Shown: positions 26,447-35,134 of the stretch, one piece after another
How positions within the stretch are numbered: the stretch's first letter is position 1
Layout: each line of letters opens with the position of its first letter
Source: Streptomyces oryzae
GTDB lineage: Bacteria > Actinomycetota > Actinomycetes > Streptomycetales > Streptomycetaceae
Length of the DNA: 62,791 bases
Assembly: GCF_017676365.1 (NCBI RefSeq)
Contig: NZ_JADKMA010000016.1
Location: 1-62,791 of the forward strand
Direction: 5' to 3'
Made by a program: the position numbers and the translations under genes
Notes under the pieces: model-generated
What the model was told of the DNA's origin: nothing
Seen by the model: only the letters and a program-made list of their open reading frames with translations
The model's database searches: none

Positions 26447-26689
26447 TCAGGCGGCAGCGGGCTGCGCCTTGTCGACCAGTTCGCACACATCGGAGACGGT
26501 GAGGTCATCGGCCAGCTCCAGCTTGACTTCCTTACCGGTGCTGCGCTGGATCTCCAGCGAGACCTCGACGAGTTCGGTCGAGTCCAGCTCCAGGTCGCCG
26601 CGCAGCTTCGCCGTCGCGACGACGGTCTGCTCGGGGATGCCGAGGGTGGCAAGGGCCTTGCGTACGGTGTCGAGTGCGTCAGTTGCCAT
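26447..26689 (-). CDS. Acyl carrier protein of type II PKS
   Basis: The 80-residue ACP has its phosphopantetheine Ser at position 37 in LELDSTELVEV and the usual acidic helix II. It sits between the KS-beta and PPTase genes, giving the minimal PKS of this locus: KS-alpha, KS-beta and ACP. The start ATG at 26689 has AAAGGAG upstream. Confidence 0.92.
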   Translation of the reverse strand: MATDALDTVRKALATLGIPEQTVVATAKLRGDLELDSTELVEVSLEIQRSTGKEVKLELADDLTVSDVCELVDKAQPAAA

Positions 26690-26763
26690 GTGCGGTTTCT
26701 CCTTTGCGGGTGGTTGTCGGTCGGTGTGCGGTGCAGTGCGGTGCGCTGCCGGCCGGGCCGGCT

Positions 26764-28011
26764 TCAGTCCGCGGCGCCCACGAGGGCGGCGACGTTGGTG
26801 CCCTCGCGGGAGCGGCCGTTGACGAGGGCGAGACCGACCCGTGCGGAGCGGGCGCTGGTCACCAGGTCGACGCCGAGCGCGGGGTCCGCTTCCTCGGTCC
26901 CGGGCGTGGGGGGCAGGGTGGCGTCCCGCGCGGCCAGCAGGGCGCAGGCCACCTCGGTGGCCACATTCGCCCCGTACTGGTGGCCGTAGCCGGACTTGGG
27001 GACGGTGACGGGTATCCGGAGGGTGCCGAACACCGTGCGCAGGGCCTCGGCTTCGGTGGCGTCGCCCGGGACCGAGCCGCTGCCCTCCGCGAAGACGACA
27101 TCCGTCTCGCCGGGGTGGCGGCCGGCTGCGGTGAGGGCCGCTGTCATGGCGTCGGAGAGGCCCGTGTGGTCGTCGGGTGCGGCGGTGCGCTGCTCGACGG
27201 CGAGCAGTTCACCGAGGATGCGGGCGCCGCGCTGCCGTGCGTGCTCGTACTCCTCCATCACGAGCACGGTGCCGCCCTCGCCCAGCACCAGCCCGTCCCG
27301 GCCGGCGGAGAAAGGGGCGTAGGCGGTTTCCGGATCCTGGCTGCGGGTCAGCTCGCCGGTCGTCACATGGGCGGCGAGGCCGAGCCGGGTGACGGGGGCT
27401 TCCGCGCCGCCCGCGAGCACGATGTCGTTGTGCCCCCACTGGATACTGCGCAGCGCATAGCGCAGCGCGGCGCCACCGCTGGCGCGGTCGCAGGCCACGC
27501 TCTTGCTGTAGCCGCGGATGCCGTAGCGGATGCTGACGAAGCCCTGGGCCGCGGTCGGGAACCAGGCGGTGGCCTGCCAGGGGTTGATCATGGCCGGGCT
27601 CTGCTCGTAGTACTCGCGGAAGCCCCGCTCGCACAGGTCCCAGCCGCCGCTGTTGTTGCCGAAGCAGATGCCCGTACGGAACCGGTCGTGCCGTTCGAGG
27701 TCGAGGCCGGCGTCGTGCAGCGCTTCGTCCGCCGCGGCCATGGCGTAGTGCGCGAACACATCGCTCTTGACGGCGAGTCGGCGGGGGATGTTGTGGTTGG
27801 TGGGGCGGAAGCCGTCGATCTCGGCCGCGAGCCGCACGGGCAGACCCGACGCCTCGCACCGGGTGACCGGGCCCACGGCGCTCTCCCTGCCCTGCACGGC
27901 CTTCCAGAACGTCTCGGCGTCCCGGCCCAGGGGGTTGACGACCCCGATCCCGGTGACGACCGCACGCCTGGGCCGGTCGCGGTTGCTGTCGATTGCGGTG
28001 GACGTGGGCAC
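26764..28011 (-). CDS. KS-beta / chain-length factor
   Basis: The 415-residue ketosynthase-fold protein lacks KS catalysis. Where KS-alpha has the active Cys it reads VACDRASGGAAL, with Arg176 aligned to the Cys or to the Gln of classical chain-length factors. The first catalytic His is lost (AEGSGSV replaces NAHGSST), while KSGYGHQ is kept. It would pair with the KS-alpha at 31197-33365 and set chain length. I chose the GTG at 28011 because GAGGAG lies 7 bases upstream and VVTGIGVVNPLG starts at the usual place. Confidence 0.88.
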   Translation of the reverse strand: MPTSTAIDSNRDRPRRAVVTGIGVVNPLGRDAETFWKAVQGRESAVGPVTRCEASGLPVRLAAEIDGFRPTNHNIPRRLAVKSDVFAHYAMAAADEALHDAGLDLERHDRFRTGICFGNNSGGWDLCERGFREYYEQSPAMINPWQATAWFPTAAQGFVSIRYGIRGYSKSVACDRASGGAALRYALRSIQWGHNDIVLAGGAEAPVTRLGLAAHVTTGELTRSQDPETAYAPFSAGRDGLVLGEGGTVLVMEEYEHARQRGARILGELLAVEQRTAAPDDHTGLSDAMTAALTAAGRHPGETDVVFAEGSGSVPGDATEAEALRTVFGTLRIPVTVPKSGYGHQYGANVATEVACALLAARDATLPPTPGTEEADPALGVDLVTSARSARVGLALVNGRSREGTNVAALVGAAD

Positions 28012-28055
28012 GTGGTCGCTCCTCGTGTGCTGGTCGGTGGGTCCGGTGGGCGCGG

Positions 28056-28973
28056 TCACCGGCGCTGCGGCGGCCCGAGCGGCAGCGGGGTGCCCGCGGC
28101 CTCGGCCATGGCCACGCGGAGGTTCACCAGGGTGCGGTCGGGCTCGTGCCACTCGGCGAGCTCGCCGGGGTCCGTCTCGTGCCAGGCGTCCTCGGGCGAC
28201 GCTCCTGCCGCGACGGCGCGTTCGGCAACGTCGCTCACGTGCGCGAAGTAGTCCCGCAGCGTGCGCAGCGTCGCGGCGGTGGTTGGCGGGCCGTGTCCGG
28301 GTACGACCGTTCCGGGGCCGAGGGCCAGCAGCTCGTCCAGCGCCTCGGCCCAGCCGGCGATCCGGCCGTGCCGGGCCAGCGGAACGACGCCGTTGAAGCA
28401 CAGATCGCCCGCGATCAGCACCCGCGACTGCGGCACCCAGACGGCGAGATCGGCCGGGCTGTGCGCGTGCGCGAACGCCAGCGGACGTGCCGAACGGGGC
28501 AGTATCAGCTCCCCGGGGTCGCCGCGCAGCGGCTGCGGGACGCGCAGCCCGGCCGCCAGGAGCCGGTCGCCGTGCTCGGGGAAGAGGCCGGGCAGCCAGC
28601 TGAGGTCGGCGGACATCTTTCCGACGATCTCGGCGGTCGCGGGCAGCGCCATGACCGGCACGTCGGGGAAGGCGCTGTTGCCGCCCACGTGGTCGAGATG
28701 GTGGTGGGTGTTGAGCACCAGTCCGGGCGTGAGCCCGCGGGCTGCCAGCTGCTCGGTCACGGCGTGTGCCATGTCGGGGACGAGCATCGTGTCGACGACG
28801 ACTGCCGTACCGCCCTGGGCCAGCACCGTCGAGTTGGACAGGCCCCAGGTGCCGTCGCCGTTCAGCATGGTGAAGACGCCGTCGGCGACCTCGCACACGG
28901 CCGCGCGTCCCTCGCCCGCCCGCCGCGCCGCCGGGTCTCCCGCTGTGATGCGCTCTGTGGCTCCCTCAGGCAT
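28056..28973 (-). CDS. Metallo-beta-lactamase-fold hydrolase, ActIV-like cyclase candidate
   Basis: The 305-residue protein has the metal motif NTHHHLDHVGG (HxHxDH), AGDLCFNGVVP and PGHGPPTT of the MBL fold. In aromatic PKS clusters such proteins (ActIV in actinorhodin) act as late cyclases or thioesterases that free the ACP-bound bicyclic intermediate. Its start overlaps the SRPBCC cyclase stop by eight bases, so the two are coupled. Plain hydrolase or resistance roles cannot be excluded from sequence. Confidence 0.82.
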   Translation of the reverse strand: MPEGATERITAGDPAARRAGEGRAAVCEVADGVFTMLNGDGTWGLSNSTVLAQGGTAVVVDTMLVPDMAHAVTEQLAARGLTPGLVLNTHHHLDHVGGNSAFPDVPVMALPATAEIVGKMSADLSWLPGLFPEHGDRLLAAGLRVPQPLRGDPGELILPRSARPLAFAHAHSPADLAVWVPQSRVLIAGDLCFNGVVPLARHGRIAGWAEALDELLALGPGTVVPGHGPPTTAATLRTLRDYFAHVSDVAERAVAAGASPEDAWHETDPGELAEWHEPDRTLVNLRVAMAEAAGTPLPLGPPQRR

Positions 28974-29427
28974 GGGCGACGGCCGCCTCGATGACTGCCT
29001 TGTGCCGGGCGAGCTGGTGCCGGGAGTTGGTGTTGATGCGCTCGGCCATCTGCGCGTCGGTGAACGGCGCCTCGGGCAGCACCTCGAAGTCCTGCACCCA
29101 GCGCAGCCGGGTGCCACCGCCCTCGGTCTCCTCGAACGACTGGAAGATGTGCATGTACAGGAACGGGCCCGTCTCCAGCCGCCGCGCATGGACGGTGCGC
29201 CGCTCGGCGTCCATCAGCCGCTCCGAGACCCAGCTGCGCCGGACACCCTGGGCGTCGGGAACGGTCGTGAGCCGGAAGACGACACGGTCCGGCGCCTCCT
29301 CGAGGATCTCGGCCTCGGCGTACTCGCTGTCGAAGAGCTCCGGCCAGCTGCGTACGTCGTTCGCGGTCCGCCACACCTCGGGGAGCGGCGCATCGATGGT
29401 GATCTCGTTGTCGGTGTGCTTGGCCAT
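28966..29427 (-). CDS. SRPBCC polyketide cyclase/aromatase (first copy)
   Basis: The 153-residue protein begins MAKHTDNEITIDAPLPEVW and contains NDVRSWPELF, VQDFEV and a C-terminal helix with INTNSRHQLARHK. This pattern matches WhiE-ORFVI/TcmN-type cyclases. It would close the first ring of the unreduced poly-beta-keto chain. It lies between the aryl-AMP ligase and the MBL-fold gene; the start has GAGGAGCACACC upstream. Confidence 0.88.
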   Translation of the reverse strand: MAKHTDNEITIDAPLPEVWRTANDVRSWPELFDSEYAEAEILEEAPDRVVFRLTTVPDAQGVRRSWVSERLMDAERRTVHARRLETGPFLYMHIFQSFEETEGGGTRLRWVQDFEVLPEAPFTDAQMAERINTNSRHQLARHKAVIEAAVAHA

Positions 29428-29437
29428 GGTGTGCTCC

Positions 29438-31207
29438 TCAGGAGTTGCTCGTCAGGCCGGGCAGGGCGATCGGGGCGCCCGGGTTCGCAGGGGCCGCTGG
29501 TGCCGCCGGTGTCCCTGGTGCCGTCGTGACCATCGGGTCGGAGGGCGGCTCGGCGGCGAGCCGGGTCAGTGCGGCGCGGTCCGGCTTGCCGACGGCGGTC
29601 TGCGGCAGCGCGTCCACCACCCGGAGCAGCTCGGGCAGCCCGTACGCCGGCAGCCCCAACCCCCGCAGATGGCGGCGCAGTTCATGGAGGGTGACGCCCT
29701 CCGGATCCGCTCCGGCGGCCGGTACGACGAAGACGCAGACGGTCTCGCCCAGGAAGTCGTGCGGGGCCGGGACGGCAGCACAGTCGGCGACCGCCGGGTG
29801 GGCGGCCAGCCGGCCCTCGATCTCGGCGGCGGCGATCTTCTCCCCGCCCCGGTTGATGAAGTCCTTGCGCCGCCCCGTCACCACGAAGTTGCCCGAGGGG
29901 TGCAGCCGGACGATGTCGCCGGTGCGGAACCAGCCGTCCTCGGTGAAGGCCGCCGCGTTGACCTCGGGCTCCGCCAGATAGCCGCGGATCGTGTACGGGC
30001 CGCGTACTTGGAGCTCACCGCCCTCCTCGGCAGGAACAGGCCGGCCGTCAGGACCGACGGTCCGCCACTCGTCGCCGGGTGAGGCGGGGCGGCCCTGGGT
30101 GGCGGCCACCACGTCGTCGGGGTCGTCGAGCCGGGTGAAGTTCAGCAGCCCCTCAGCCATGCCGAACACCTGCTGGACGTGGCAGCCCAGCCGGTCGATC
30201 AGCCGCCTGGCATCCGCCTCGTGCAGCTTGGCGCCCCCGACTTGGAGCACCTCCAGGGAGGAGGAGCCGGCGCCGTCCCTCGCGGTGAGGGACTTGGCGA
30301 GTCCGGGCACCAGCGCCGTGACGGTGACCTGCTGGGAGGCCACGGCCGCCGCCACCGCGCTCGGCGCCGCCTCGCCCAGCACGACCGTGCCGCCGGACGC
30401 CAGGGTCCCCAGGACACCGGGGCAGCCGAGCGTGAAGTTGTGGGTGACGGGGAGCGCCGCCAGGTAGCGGGTGTGCGGGCCGAGGCCGGCCAGGCGTGCG
30501 CTGATCTCCACGTTGTGCACGTAGTCCCGGTGGGTACGCGGGATCACCTTGGGCGGCCCCGTCGATCCGCCCGAGAGCAGACAGAAGGCCAGGTCCGCGC
30601 TGCACCAGGTCCGGGCAGGGACGGCCTGCACAGGGGCTGCCTCCCCCGCGAGCAGCCCGGAGAGGTCGTACGCGCCCTCGGGCAGCGCACCGGCACGGCC
30701 GGAGCCGTTCGCCGTGCGGCCGCCGGTGGCCGCGGTGAGGAACGCCCCGAAGAACGCACTGTCCGCGCCCAGCTTCTCGTCCCGCAGCTCGGTGAACGTC
30801 CGGGCGCTGCGGCCGTTCAACTGGTCGACGAGGAGCGCCCCGCGGGCCTCGGTCCCGGCCGCCACGTGCCGCAGCTCGTCCTCTCCCACGGCCGGTGGCA
30901 CCAGCACCGGGACCACACCGGCCCGCAGGAGGCCGAGTAGGGCGACGACGACCTCGACCGTGTTGGGCAGCCGCACCACGACCGCGTCGCGCGGGCGCAG
31001 GCCCGCGGCGGTGAAGGCCGCCGCCGCGGTGTCCGTCTCGGCTGCGAGCTGCCCGTAGGTCAGCGTGCGGGACGGGCCGATCAGCGCGGCCCGTCCGGGG
31101 GTCAGGGAGGCGTGCCGGAGGGCGATGTCGTCCAGCAGGTCGTCGCGCCAGTAGCCGCGGTCGGTGTATGCGCGCTCCAGGTGCTCAGGCACGGCTTCAG
31201 CTCGCAT
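29438..31207 (-). CDS. Aryl-AMP ligase, predicted salicylate-activating
   Basis: The 589-residue adenylate-forming enzyme belongs to the DhbE/EntE group. It shows LLSGGSTGPPKVIPRTHRDY (ATP loop), LPVTHNFTLGCPG with the His-Asn pair that reads the ortho-hydroxybenzoate, VFGMAEGLLNFTRLDDPDD, GWFRTGDIVR and a catalytic Lys in QTAVGKPDR. With salicylate synthase at the head of the same operon, salicylate is the likely substrate. The enzyme would make salicyl-AMP and pass it to an ACP or CoA as PKS starter. Its start overlaps the KS-hydrolase gene end by 11 bases. A ~35-residue Pro/Ala tail follows the catalytic domain. Confidence 0.88.
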   Translation of the reverse strand: MRAEAVPEHLERAYTDRGYWRDDLLDDIALRHASLTPGRAALIGPSRTLTYGQLAAETDTAAAAFTAAGLRPRDAVVVRLPNTVEVVVALLGLLRAGVVPVLVPPAVGEDELRHVAAGTEARGALLVDQLNGRSARTFTELRDEKLGADSAFFGAFLTAATGGRTANGSGRAGALPEGAYDLSGLLAGEAAPVQAVPARTWCSADLAFCLLSGGSTGPPKVIPRTHRDYVHNVEISARLAGLGPHTRYLAALPVTHNFTLGCPGVLGTLASGGTVVLGEAAPSAVAAAVASQQVTVTALVPGLAKSLTARDGAGSSSLEVLQVGGAKLHEADARRLIDRLGCHVQQVFGMAEGLLNFTRLDDPDDVVAATQGRPASPGDEWRTVGPDGRPVPAEEGGELQVRGPYTIRGYLAEPEVNAAAFTEDGWFRTGDIVRLHPSGNFVVTGRRKDFINRGGEKIAAAEIEGRLAAHPAVADCAAVPAPHDFLGETVCVFVVPAAGADPEGVTLHELRRHLRGLGLPAYGLPELLRVVDALPQTAVGKPDRAALTRLAAEPPSDPMVTTAPGTPAAPAAPANPGAPIALPGLTSNS

Positions 31208-33365
31208 GGGCGGCCTCCACATGGGGTGCGCGGGTGCCGGCGGGAATCGGGCGGAGCCGCTGGGCGAGTGCCGCGTGCACGCGCGCCGGGTTCTCGAGCA
31301 GGGCGTAGTGGTCCGCGTCCGGAAGGACGACCGACGCCGCGTGGGGCGGGAGTTGGGCGAGGGCGCGGCTGCGGCGCGGGGAGACCACCCGGTCGCAGGC
31401 GGCGATGACGGAGAGCACCGGCACCGGCAGCCCCGCCAGCCGCTCGGTGAGGTCGAGGTTCCGAACGCCCCACACCTCGGCGTCGGCGCGCGGCAGCCGG
31501 AGCTTGCGGAAGCCGTCCACCAGCAGGCGCCGTGCGGCTGCCTGCGGGTCGGGGTGGCGCAGGGCACCGGCCAGGAACGTCTCGTCGACCGCGCCCTCGG
31601 TCACCTGTGCTGCGAGGGTGGGGTGCAGCCGTACCCGTGCGGCCGATCCGACGACTGCCACCTGGCGTACCCGGCCGGGGTGCGCGGCGGCCAGGTCGAG
31701 GGCGAGCAGCCCGCCGAGCGAGTGGCCGGCCAGGGCGAACTCGCGTGCGCCGGTGGCCCGTTCCACGACGTCGAGCAGGTAGCTGTGCACGAGTTCGCGT
31801 GGCGTGTCCACGGGCAGCGAGTTGTCGCCGTGTCCCGGCAGGTCGACAGCCAGGCCCCGGACCCCGGGCCCGAGACGGCGCAGCACGGGCTCCCAGTGGG
31901 CTGCGGTGCCGCCGAATCCGTGCAGGAAGAGCGTGACAGGTCCGGCATCCCCACCGCCGCCTCCACGGAGGACGCGGGCGCCGCCCGCCGTATCCGTGTC
32001 CGGCACAGCCGTGCCCGGCGTATCCGTACCCGGCGAGTCCTCGCTCCCGGCCGGGACGTCCACCGTGCCCTTCCCCAGGCTGCGCCACCAGCCGCGGTCC
32101 GGTTCGCCCACGCGGCGCAGTACGGCGCAGGAGTGGATGCCGCCGAAGCCGCTGGCGCTGACCAGTGCGGTGCGGGTGTCGTGCACGCGGGCCCGGCCCG
32201 GCACGTAGTCGAGGTCGCAGTCGGGGTCGGGGCTCTCGTAGTGCACGGTGGGCGGTACGACGCTGTGGCGCAGGGCGCCCATGGCGGCGATGGCGCCGAC
32301 CATGCTCGCGGAGGAGAGCGAGTGGCCGATCATGGACTTGGTGGAGCTGACCGGGGTGCGCCGGGCGTGGTCCTCTCCGAGTGCGCGCTTGAGCGCCTGG
32401 GTTTCGAACACGTCGTTCTGCGGTGTGGAGCTGCCGTGTGCATTGACGTAGTCGATCTCCGAGCCCTCGATCCCGGCGTCCCGCAGGGCCCCTTCGATGA
32501 CGACGGTCATCGACTCGCCGTCCGCCGCCAGGTCGCTCATGTGGTAGGCGTTGTTGGAGCTGGCGAAGCCCAGCACCTCGGCGTGGATACGGGCGCCGCG
32601 CGCCACCGCGTGGCCGTAGTCCTCCAGCACGAGCGATGCCGCGCCCTCGCCCAGGACGAACCCGGCGCGTGTGGCGTCGAACGGGCGGGAGGCCGTCTCG
32701 GGCGGGCCCTCGGCGACGGACAGCGAGCCGATCACGTCCAGCGTGGAGTAGGCCAGCCCGGACAGCGGCGCCTCGCCGGCGCCCGCCACCACGATGTCGA
32801 GTTCGCCCTGCCTGATCTGCTCGAAAGCCAGCCCGAGCGCGTCGAGCCCCGCGGTGCAGCCGGTGGTCAGCGTTCCGCTGGGGCCGCGCAGCCCGAAGCG
32901 GCGGGCGAGCCAGCTCGGCGGGTAGTTGAGGAACACCGCGTCGTAGAAGCGGTGTTCCTCGGGGAAGGCACGCAGCGGCCTTGTGCCGTTGTCGCTCTGC
33001 TCCTCGTAGGCCACCTGGAACTCGGGGGTGCCGCCGATGGCCGAGGACAGCACCGTGCCGGCCCGCTCGGGTGCGAAACCGCCCTCCTGAAGGCGTGCGT
33101 CCTGGCAGGCCAGCAGTCCGGCCGTGACGGTCAGCTGCACGAAGCGGCTGAGACCGGAGAGTTCGGCGGCGTCCTGCGGTGTGTGGTGGCGGCGCAGGTC
33201 GAAGTCCTCGATCGGCGCCACCGCACGGCTCTTGAGGCCGAGCGCCTCCAGCAGCGGCTCGTGCTTCAGCCAGGAGCGGCCGGCCGCGTTGTTGCGCCAG
33301 AACTCCTCCGGGCTCGATCCGCTGGGCGCGAGAATTCCGATACCGGTGACGGCGACCCTGCGCAT
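31197..33365 (-). CDS. KS-alpha fused to alpha/beta hydrolase
   Basis: This 722-residue protein joins two enzymes. Residues 1-415 are a type II KS-alpha with Cys170 in TTGCTAGLDALG, His310 in NAHGSSTPQND and His348 in SMIGHSLSS, so it should be active. A 55-residue Gly/Thr/Asp linker follows. Residues 476-722 form an alpha/beta hydrolase with LFLHGFGG, the nucleophile elbow AGHSLGG (Ser549), Asp658 in ACDRVVS and His686 in ADHYALL. The hydrolase could unload misprimed acyl groups, release the chain or help transfer the starter. KS-alpha proteins are normally about 420 residues, so the fusion is unusual. The ATG overlaps the salicylate synthase stop (TGATG). Confidence 0.9.
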   Translation of the reverse strand: MRRVAVTGIGILAPSGSSPEEFWRNNAAGRSWLKHEPLLEALGLKSRAVAPIEDFDLRRHHTPQDAAELSGLSRFVQLTVTAGLLACQDARLQEGGFAPERAGTVLSSAIGGTPEFQVAYEEQSDNGTRPLRAFPEEHRFYDAVFLNYPPSWLARRFGLRGPSGTLTTGCTAGLDALGLAFEQIRQGELDIVVAGAGEAPLSGLAYSTLDVIGSLSVAEGPPETASRPFDATRAGFVLGEGAASLVLEDYGHAVARGARIHAEVLGFASSNNAYHMSDLAADGESMTVVIEGALRDAGIEGSEIDYVNAHGSSTPQNDVFETQALKRALGEDHARRTPVSSTKSMIGHSLSSASMVGAIAAMGALRHSVVPPTVHYESPDPDCDLDYVPGRARVHDTRTALVSASGFGGIHSCAVLRRVGEPDRGWWRSLGKGTVDVPAGSEDSPGTDTPGTAVPDTDTAGGARVLRGGGGGDAGPVTLFLHGFGGTAAHWEPVLRRLGPGVRGLAVDLPGHGDNSLPVDTPRELVHSYLLDVVERATGAREFALAGHSLGGLLALDLAAAHPGRVRQVAVVGSAARVRLHPTLAAQVTEGAVDETFLAGALRHPDPQAAARRLLVDGFRKLRLPRADAEVWGVRNLDLTERLAGLPVPVLSVIAACDRVVSPRRSRALAQLPPHAASVVLPDADHYALLENPARVHAALAQRLRPIPAGTRAPHVEAAHAS

Positions 33366-34834
33366 CACGCACCACCCGCCTTCGCGAGGTGGCCGGCGCG
33401 CACCGGGACCGGGCGCTCGGCCCTGTCGTCCCGCTGCGCAGGGGCTGGGCCGGGAACCAGATGGCGGGCGATGGATTCCAGCTTCTCGCAGGTCTCCTCG
33501 TACTCCCTCTCCGGCGTGGAGCCCGCGACGATTCCCGCGCCGGCACGCAGCCAGCAGCGGCCCGCGGAGCGGTAGACGGAGCGCAGCACCAGTGCCGCGT
33601 CCATCTCGCCCTCGCTGTCGACGGTCAGTACGGCGCCCCCGTACAGTCCGCGCCGCCCGGTCTCCAGGCGCCGCATGCAGTCGTAGGCGGCGCGCTTGGG
33701 GACTCCGGAGGCGGTGACGGCTGGGAAGGCGGCTGCCAGCGCCTGCCAGGCCGTGCGGCCCGGGGCCAGTTCGCCGCTGACGCTGGAGGCGAGGTGCTGG
33801 ACGCTGCCCCGCTCGCGTACGGACATGTAGTCGGTGACGTGGACGGAGCCGGGCCTGCAGACGGTGTCCAGCTCGTCCACGGAGGTCTTCACGGAGATGG
33901 CGTGCTCGTAGATCTCCTTCTCGGAGGCGTACAGCTCCTCGCGCAGCCGCAGTGTCTCCTCGCGGTCGGGTGAGCGGCGCCGGGTGCCGGCCAGCGGCTG
34001 CGTCGTCACCCGGGAGCCCTCGACCTCCAGGACCGTCTCCGGGCTGAAGCCTGTGGCGGCGACACCGCCCAGGTCGAGGAGGAAGGAGCGGGCCGGGGTG
34101 TTGTGCACCCTGCCGCGGGCGTAGGTGGCGGCCAGGTCGACGGGGAAGTCGACGGGCACCGTGCGGGAGAGGATGACCTTCTGCAGCAGTCCGGCCCGGA
34201 TGTCGTCGACGGCCAGCCGTACGGCAGCACGGTAGGTCTGCGAGTGCGGGTCGCCGGGTGCGTCCAGGCCCTGCGGCACGGATATGCCGGCCGGCGCCGG
34301 ATCGACCTCCGCCGCTGCCGCCGGTGCCGGTGCCGGTGCAGGTGCCGGGCCTCCGGGGCGCTCGGCGGCCCACTCGGCGAGCAGCGCGCAGACGGTGTCG
34401 AGCGACTGCTGGGACAGCGCGCGCACCCGGGCACGCCCCTCCTCCAGCACCACCTCGGTCGCCGGTACGGCCAGGTGCGCCAGCGGCTCGTCGCCGACGG
34501 GAAGTCCCGCCAGCGCACAGCCGAGTTCGAAGGCCGCCCAGCCGTACGCACGCCAGGACCGGACGGGAAACGCCCGCAGACAGGCGTCGAGCTGCCGCAG
34601 CGGGTCGACCGCCTCCTCGTCGGCGACGAGGGCGCCGTCGTACCAGGCCCGCACACGGCCGCCCTGCAGCCGGACCTCACCGAGGAGGTCGCCGCAGACC
34701 GAGTACCGGCCGTTCCGCTCGAAGACGACATGGCCACCCTCCGGCCACAGCGACTCCACCAGCCGCGTCGCACTGCGCAGAGGCGGTAGGGAGAGGGACA
34801 GCTCGCGCTCCAGATATCGGCGCCGTTGCGGCAT
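33365..34834 (-). CDS. Salicylate synthase (MbtI/Irp9-type)
   Basis: The 489-residue chorismate-utilising enzyme shows the MbtI-type C-terminus: ERGSVQHLASSVSGEL, FPAVTASGVPKRAA, RRGLYGGAVLTVD, WLRAGAGIVAGSTPEREYEE. These features set salicylate synthases apart from anthranilate synthase. It would turn chorismate into salicylate with loss of pyruvate. The N-terminal 200 residues are more divergent, with an Ala/Pro run near 195. The ATG at 34834 has GAGGAGA seven bases upstream. It is first gene of the minus-strand operon, which fits a role in making the starter acid. Confidence 0.92.
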   Translation of the reverse strand: MPQRRRYLERELSLSLPPLRSATRLVESLWPEGGHVVFERNGRYSVCGDLLGEVRLQGGRVRAWYDGALVADEEAVDPLRQLDACLRAFPVRSWRAYGWAAFELGCALAGLPVGDEPLAHLAVPATEVVLEEGRARVRALSQQSLDTVCALLAEWAAERPGGPAPAPAPAPAAAAEVDPAPAGISVPQGLDAPGDPHSQTYRAAVRLAVDDIRAGLLQKVILSRTVPVDFPVDLAATYARGRVHNTPARSFLLDLGGVAATGFSPETVLEVEGSRVTTQPLAGTRRRSPDREETLRLREELYASEKEIYEHAISVKTSVDELDTVCRPGSVHVTDYMSVRERGSVQHLASSVSGELAPGRTAWQALAAAFPAVTASGVPKRAAYDCMRRLETGRRGLYGGAVLTVDSEGEMDAALVLRSVYRSAGRCWLRAGAGIVAGSTPEREYEETCEKLESIARHLVPGPAPAQRDDRAERPVPVRAGHLAKAGGA

Positions 34835-34923
34835 GTCGGGTTCTCCTCGCTCGGGACGTTCTGCACTGCCTGATGGCTGACTGATCTGCACTCAAGGCTC
34901 GAGGACTGCCCGCGGCGCGGGTA

Positions 34924-34940
34924 CCTGCGAAGACCGCAGG
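34924..34940. promoter_or_regulatory. CCTGCG-n5-CGCAGG palindrome upstream of salicylate synthase
   Basis: A perfect 6+6 inverted repeat (CCTGCG AAGAC CGCAGG) lies about 90 bases before the operon start. Its left half CCTGCGAAG recurs at 37684-37692 before the response regulator gene. It may be a binding site for a pathway regulator; this is inference from position and repetition. Confidence 0.4.
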
Positions 34941-35039
34941 CGTCAGAGGCGGTCCCGCATGGGCGGTGCGGATCTGCCGCAGTGGATGCTCGCGGATTCC
35001 CGTGCGGGTCGGTTTGCGCGGCGGTGGGCGAGGAATTAA

Positions 35040-35073
35040 GGTACCGTTAGTTTCGAAACCTCAGGTACCGTAA
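35040..35073. promoter_or_regulatory. Candidate TetR operator
   Basis: GGTACCGT(T/A)A occurs at 35040-35049 and 35064-35073 as a direct repeat around the perfect palindrome GTTTCGAAAC (35050-35059). The block lies 60-95 bases before the TetR gene, in the divergent gap facing the type II PKS operon. This suggests autoregulation and possible control of both directions. Confidence 0.6.
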
Positions 35074-35134
35074 TCGCTGGAATCGGTGCCGCGGTGACCA
35101 CCACGGCAGCAGCGGCGCGACGGAAGGAGGAGCC

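Noticed and set aside
28056..28973. MBL-fold gene as a beta-lactam resistance gene
   Set aside because: It is translationally coupled to a polyketide cyclase inside the PKS operon, so an ActIV-like role fits better.
33365..34834. Chorismate enzyme as anthranilate synthase
   Set aside because: No glutamine amidotransferase partner is present, and the C-terminal motifs follow salicylate synthase MbtI.
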